Positions 60,285 through 64,000 of a stretch of DNA of 64,000 nt are shown piece by piece; position 1 is the first letter of the stretch; every line of letters begins with the position of its first letter. The notes below the pieces were generated by a model. The model saw nothing but the letters and a program-made list of their open reading frames with translations, did no database searches and was not told where the DNA came from. The DNA is taken from positions 372,001 to 436,000 of the forward strand of contig NZ_CP041360.1 in NCBI RefSeq assembly GCF_006965485.1. The letters run 5' to 3'. Made by a program: the position numbers and the translations under genes. Source of the stretch: Spirosoma sp. KCTC 42546 (GTDB lineage Bacteria; Bacteroidota; Bacteroidia; Cytophagales; Spirosomataceae).

Positions 60285-60455
60285 TTTATAGTCAATTAGT
60301 TAGGTGTGACAGCGTTAGTATGTTAAAGCCCGTGTTAATCCTAGCTTATTCGACTTTACACCTTTTGATAAAGAAGATTATGTGATTCCACAAATGTTTG
60401 TTTGTGTCGTATTTAGAATCATAGTGCTGTAAAAGCAACCAAAGTAAACTATGAA

Positions 60456-60618
60456 GCTGTTTAAACTTTTCAAATTAACCGCAAAGAACGCTAAGGCAAA
60501 GCGCAAAGACCGCAAAGAAATTCAGTCAGCAAACTCAGCGTTCTTTGCTACTTTGTCTCAGCGCTCTCTGCGGTTAAACTAAAGCGCATTGGAGATATAA
60601 AAAATAAAGTTTAAACAG
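60456..60618. repeat. Nested inverted repeat with CGCAAAGAn nonamers
   Basis: The outer arms ctgtttaaacttt (60457-60469) and aaagtttaaacag (60606-60618) enclose inner arms of about 45 nt: ttaaccgcaaagaacgctaa (from 60475) against gcgctctctgcggttaa (to 60578), which pair with several mismatches. The inner left arm shows 9-nt steps CGCAAAGAA, CGCTAAGGC, then CGCAAAGAC, CGCAAAGAA. It lies between the tRNA terminator and the giant gene; the surrounding 60290-60450 contains no gene that I can support. Confidence 0.75.
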
Positions 60619-60628
60619 GTTCTATAAG

Positions 60629-60688
60629 CCGGAGTATCTAACAAAATAGTGACAATAAAAGTAGCCCCTGTTTTGTTAGATACTCCGG
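60629..60688 (-). terminator. Terminator of the giant Ig-like repeat gene
   Basis: ccggagtatctaacaaaa (60629-60646) is the exact inverse of 60671-60688, an 18-bp stem with a 24-nt loop. It begins 10 bp behind the stop codon of the large minus-strand gene. Confidence 0.75.
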
Positions 60689-60698
60689 CCCTCACTCA

Positions 60699-63600
60699 TT
60701 ACTGCTTTTGTATTCGTTTGACGAGTTTCTCTCTATCTCCTCTGACCTCCAGCAGATAAATGCCTGCCGGTAGGCTACCTAACTCGAGAGTTGTCTCTCC
60801 CTGACCATTCTCAAGTCCAATGACCCAATCCCCCAGCTTATTGGTCAGTACATCATACAACTGGAGCTGTACAGTGGGTTGTTCACCACCACCCCTCACT
60901 CGAACTATTACTTTGTCTGAGGTTGGGTTGGGATAAGTCGATACGGTAAAGGCCAATGGATTGACTGGTTCCCCTGCGCCTAATCGGCTCTGCGGGCTAC
61001 TTATCGTTAGCCGAGCGTTCAATGACATCACACTTCCACACAAACCACTCACTCGGCACGTATACAATCCCGCATTGGCTGGTGTGACTCCAGCTATAGT
61101 TAGTGTAGCTGAAGTTTGGTCATTAAGTGGTGTGTTACCTCCATAATACCATTGGTACCTTAAACTGCTTCCACTAGCCTCCACACTGGTAGTGAATGAT
61201 TGACCAACTGCGACAGTCGCACTAGCAGGTTGCGTGATAAGCTGAGTGGCCGGGTTGATTGTCAGAGTAAATAAGTTGGAACTGACCGAGCCACAATCCG
61301 AAGAGACGACTACATAATATGAACCCTCATTAGCGACAGTAACCGACGGTAATGTCAGCGTACGAGAAGTAGATAAGACAGTAGTACTTCCACTTTTCAT
61401 CCATGCATAGGTCAGGTTGCGACCCACAGCCAACACGCTGGCAACTACATTAGTACCCATACACACAGCTGAACCTGAAACAGGTTGTTGCGTTAGTTTA
61501 GCTGACGGATTGATGGTAAGCACGAAACTAGCTTTGTTAGAGACACAACCATTGGCCCCGATGGCCGTCACTGAGTAAGTACGGGTGGTGGTAGTAGTCA
61601 GGCTCAAACCGCTGGTAGAGATTGGCAACGTGCTTGCCTGGGTACCCGGTACGCTCCAAACATACGTGTAAGGGGCTGTACCACCGGTAGTGGTAGCCAG
61701 TAAATCATAGCTTGCTCCTTCGCAAACGCTGGCACTCGCTATTACCGATGCGATTGGTGCTATCTTCTCCACCTCAATGAGCTGAGTTGTTACAGCGGTA
61801 CACCCGTTGGCTCCTCTAGCCGTCACCGAGTAGGTGGTTGTTGTGGTTGGACGCACCGTGATCGATGAGGTGGTAGCCCCTGTGCTCCATCTGTAGCTAC
61901 TACCTCCACTGACTGTCAAACTGGCGGTTGGGCTAGTACAGTCGACCCGAGTGCGATTAGCTGCAATAACCGGCGTAGGGGGCGTCTGATCCACCGTGAT
62001 GCTACGAGTGGCCACCGTAGTACATCCGGTTGCCCCTGTGACGGTGACCGAGTAGGTGGTGGTCGTGGTGGGGGTAACACTGATGAGATCCGTGGTTTCT
62101 CCCGTGCTCCACAGGTAACTACCTTCTGCAACAACCTTTATTCGCACCACCGGATTAGTACAGTTAGCGACTGTACCCCCTACCAGTGTAACGGATGGGC
62201 TCGTTCGGTTAACGCTAATACTGCGTTTGAGTTGAAGGCTACACCCATTGGCTCCTGTCACCGTCACCGAGTAGGTGGTGGTGTTCAGTGGGCTCACATC
62301 CACCGTTTCCGTCGTGTCCCCCGTGCTCCATCGGTAGCTAACGCCCCCCGAAGCACTCAGGGAGACGGTTGGACTAGCACAGGTAAGAGCGGTTTGACTG
62401 GCTACCAGCGATGCGACGGGAGCTGTTTTATCCACCTCAATGAGCTGAGTTGTTACAGCGGTACACCCGTTGGCTCCCCTAGCCGTCACCGAGTAGGTGG
62501 TGGTCGTGGCTGGACTTACCGTGATCGATGAGGTGGTAGCCCCTGTGCTCCATCTGTAGCTACTACCTCCACTGACTGTCAAACTGGCGGTTGGGCTAGT
62601 ACAGTCGACCCGAGTGCGATTAGCTGCAATAACCGGCGTAGGGGGCGTCTGATCCACCGTGATGCTACGAGTGGCCACCGTAGTACATCCGGTTGCCCCT
62701 GTGACGGTGACCGAGTAGGTGGTGGTCGTGGTGGGGGTAACACTGATGAGATCCGTGGTTTCTCCCGTGCTCCACAGGTAACTACCTTCTGCAACAACCT
62801 TTATTCGCACCACCGGATTAGTACAGTTAGCGACTGTACCCCCTACCAGTGTAACGGATGGGCTCGTTCGGTTAACGCTAATACTGCGTTTGAGTTGAAG
62901 GCTACACCCATTGGCTCCTGTCACCGTCACCGAGTAGGTGGTGGTGTTCAGTGGGCTCACATCCACCGTTTCCGTCGTGTCCCCCGTGCTCCATCGGTAG
63001 CTAACGCCCCCCGAAGCACTCAGGGAGACGGTTGGACTAGCACAGGTAAGAGCGGTTTGACTGGCTACCAGCGATGCGACGGGAGCTGTTTTATCCACCT
63101 CAATGAGCTGAGTTGTTACAGCGGTACACCCGTTGGCTCCCCTAGCCGTCACCGAGTAGGTGGTGGTCGTGGCTGGACTTACCGTGATCGATGAGGTGGT
63201 AGCCCCTGTGCTCCATCTGTAGCTACTACCTCCACTGACTGTCAAACTGGCGGTTGGGCTAGTACAGTCGACCCGAGTGCGATTAGCTGCAATAACCGGC
63301 GTAGGGGGCGTCTGATCCACGGAGATGCTACGAGTGGCAACAGCCAGGCAACCAGTAGCCCCTGTGACGGTGACTGAATAGGTGGTAGCGGTGGTAGGCG
63401 TGACACTAATGGTTGCCGTAGTCTCCCCGGTACTCCAGCGGTAGCTTACTCCGCCGGAAGCAACCAGGGAGGCTGATGCATTAGTACAGTTGAGAACTGT
63501 TTGACTGGCCGTTATGGTTGCTACCGGTGGCGTCTGGTTAACGCTGATGGTGCGAGTTGCCACAGCAGTACAACCGTTAGCCCCTGTGACAGTGACGGAA

Positions 63601-64000
63601 TAAGTAGTTGTAGTAGTGGGACTCACATTCACTGTTTCACTAGTTTCCCCGGTACTCCACCAGTAGCTGACGCCACCCGAAGCGGTCAGCGAGCTTGATG
63701 GGATAGTACAGTTGAGGGTTGACTGGCTCGCTATCAATGAAGCTGGAGGAGGAGTCTTGTCTACAGCAATGAGTTGACTGGCTACGCTCGTACAACCGTT
63801 AGGGCTCGTGACAGTCACGGAGTAGGTAGTGGTTACTGTGGGGCTTACCGTGATCACGGCTGTGGTGGCACCTGTGCTCCACTTGTACGTACCTCCACCG
63901 GAAGCAGTTAAACTAGTGATGGGGCTGGCACAGGTTAACGTGGTTGAGCCCGGCAGGATGCTGGCAATAACCAGGTCACTACCTCCGCCGATTACCGTGC
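60699..64000 (-). CDS. Giant secreted Ig-like repeat protein with type IX sorting domain, 5' end outside window
   Basis: The frame is open to the window edge; over 1100 residues are visible, and the N-terminus is missing. It consists of tandem units of about 74 residues with the pattern PxASLxASQTxLTC, SLxASGGVSYRWSTGxTT, TTTYSVTVTGANGC, ending in a conserved I-V linker with paired Cys. Then follow three further Ig-like domains without the WSTG motif, and a C-terminal sorting domain (STYPNPTSDKVIVRVRGG, SLPAGIYLLEVRGD, KRIQKQ) of the type IX secretion pathway. The protein should be secreted or attached to the cell surface, perhaps as adhesin or gliding-related factor. Part of it is encoded by a near-perfect 663-bp tandem DNA repeat. 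Confidence 0.88.
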   Translation of the reverse strand, partial: TVIGGGSDLVIASILPGSTTLTCASPITSLTASGGGTYKWSTGATTAVITVSPTVTTTYSVTVTSPNGCTSVASQLIAVDKTPPPASLIASQSTLNCTIPSSSLTASGGVSYWWSTGETSETVNVSPTTTTTYSVTVTGANGCTAVATRTISVNQTPPVATITASQTVLNCTNASASLVASGGVSYRWSTGETTATISVTPTTATTYSVTVTGATGCLAVATRSISVDQTPPTPVIAANRTRVDCTSPTASLTVSGGSSYRWSTGATTSSITVSPATTTTYSVTARGANGCTAVTTQLIEVDKTAPVASLVASQTALTCASPTVSLSASGGVSYRWSTGDTTETVDVSPLNTTTYSVTVTGANGCSLQLKRSISVNRTSPSVTLVGGTVANCTNPVVRIKVVAEGSYLWSTGETTDLISVTPTTTTTYSVTVTGATGCTTVATRSITVDQTPPTPVIAANRTRVDCTSPTASLTVSGGSSYRWSTGATTSSITVSPATTTTYSVTARGANGCTAVTTQLIEVDKTAPVASLVASQTALTCASPTVSLSASGGVSYRWSTGDTTETVDVSPLNTTTYSVTVTGANGCSLQLKRSISVNRTSPSVTLVGGTVANCTNPVVRIKVVAEGSYLWSTGETTDLISVTPTTTTTYSVTVTGATGCTTVATRSITVDQTPPTPVIAANRTRVDCTSPTASLTVSGGSSYRWSTGATTSSITVRPTTTTTYSVTARGANGCTAVTTQLIEVEKIAPIASVIASASVCEGASYDLLATTTGGTAPYTYVWSVPGTQASTLPISTSGLSLTTTTTRTYSVTAIGANGCVSNKASFVLTINPSAKLTQQPVSGSAVCMGTNVVASVLAVGRNLTYAWMKSGSTTVLSTSRTLTLPSVTVANEGSYYVVVSSDCGSVSSNLFTLTINPATQLITQPASATVAVGQSFTTSVEASGSSLRYQWYYGGNTPLNDQTSATLTIAGVTPANAGLYTCRVSGLCGSVMSLNARLTISSPQSRLGAGEPVNPLAFTVSTYPNPTSDKVIVRVRGGGEQPTVQLQLYDVLTNKLGDWVIGLENGQGETTLELGSLPAGIYLLEVRGDREKLVKRIQKQ
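61776..63319. repeat. 663-bp tandem repeat within the Ig-like protein gene
   Basis: Sequence blocks such as 61916-62134 and 62579-62797, or 62232-62531 and 62895-63194, recur at a constant offset of 663 bp. The identity between copies is close to complete from about 62440 to 63318; the first copy differs by a few bases before 61867. The period equals 221 codons, that is three Ig-like units, so about 2.3 copies are present and the reading frame is kept. Confidence 0.9.

Noticed and set aside
61776..63319. CRISPR array
   Set aside because: The repeats are long, contiguous and in frame within an Ig-like protein; there are no spacers and no cas genes.

Overview
The window looks like a chromosome segment of a Bacteroidota bacterium, most likely order Cytophagales and close to Spirosoma or relatives (inference). 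Supporting signs are -7 promoter boxes of the TAnnTTTG type, a type IX secretion C-terminal sorting domain on a giant secreted protein, a BtuB/BtuG-type vitamin B12 uptake operon behind a cobalamin riboswitch, prolyl oligopeptidase-like and paired M16 peptidases, and long, low-complexity extensions on L17, S17 and S3. The mixture is mostly housekeeping genes, with little sign of a phage or genomic island.

Layout. 1-8.2 kb (mainly +): end of an S9 peptidase, a secreted hypothetical, a Nudix hydrolase, a yeast-type cytosine deaminase, an outer-membrane barrel, a polyprenyl synthase, a rhomboid protease, a membrane-bound LytTR regulator and a DUF2306-like membrane protein. 8.2-13.7 kb: GDSL lipoprotein, prfB with its classical +1 frameshift site, lpd, a GT2 glycosyltransferase and an Alx/TerC transporter. 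13.8-19.0 kb: a 1338-residue superfamily 1 helicase and carA. 19.1-35.0 kb (all -): the S10-spc-alpha ribosomal protein cluster read rplC to rplQ, including the short genes rpmJ and rpmD; rpsJ and the str genes are not next to rplC. 35.1-36.1 kb: a candidate structured small RNA and a RAYT transposase flanked by REP palindromes. 36.2-41.9 kb: Tat-exported sugar isomerase-like protein, SDR, PadR regulator with partner membrane protein, and an active/inactive M16 peptidase pair. 42.0-46.1 kb: cobalamin riboswitch, btuB-like receptor, btuG-like propeller lipoprotein, Dph6-like PP-loop enzyme. 46.3-48.6 kb: gluconate-dehydrogenase-like small subunit plus GMC oxidoreductase. 48.8-51.9 kb: two closely related ECF sigma factors pointing at each other around small orphan genes and sparse DNA. 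51.9-60.2 kb: a conserved protein of unknown function, S41 peptidase lipoprotein, YraN, LipB, a DEDD-type exonuclease with altered catalytic residues, RNase R and tRNA-Arg(CCG). 60.7-64 kb: the C-terminal part of a giant Ig-like repeat protein with a 663-bp tandem DNA repeat.

The most unusual signal is not a gene. About 17 loci (mostly intergenic) carry long inverted repeats, or single arms, built from degenerate 7-nt or 9-nt units. The unit sequence differs from place to place (GTTTGAA-like, AATGAAT-like, GTTTACG-like, GATTTAC-like, GCTCGGT-like; ACACAGAGG-, GATTnnCAG- and CGCAAAGAn-like for period 9). Six sit inside the ribosomal protein operon, one is embedded in the cobalamin riboswitch, one places two convergent stop codons inside its arms, and in one the two arms differ by exactly one 7-nt unit. 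A separate locus is a perfect 80-bp palindrome with no loop (46111-46190). The heptad elements recall the heptanucleotide STRR repeats of cyanobacteria, but the palindromic layout is different. All functional statements rest on reading motifs; no database search was possible.
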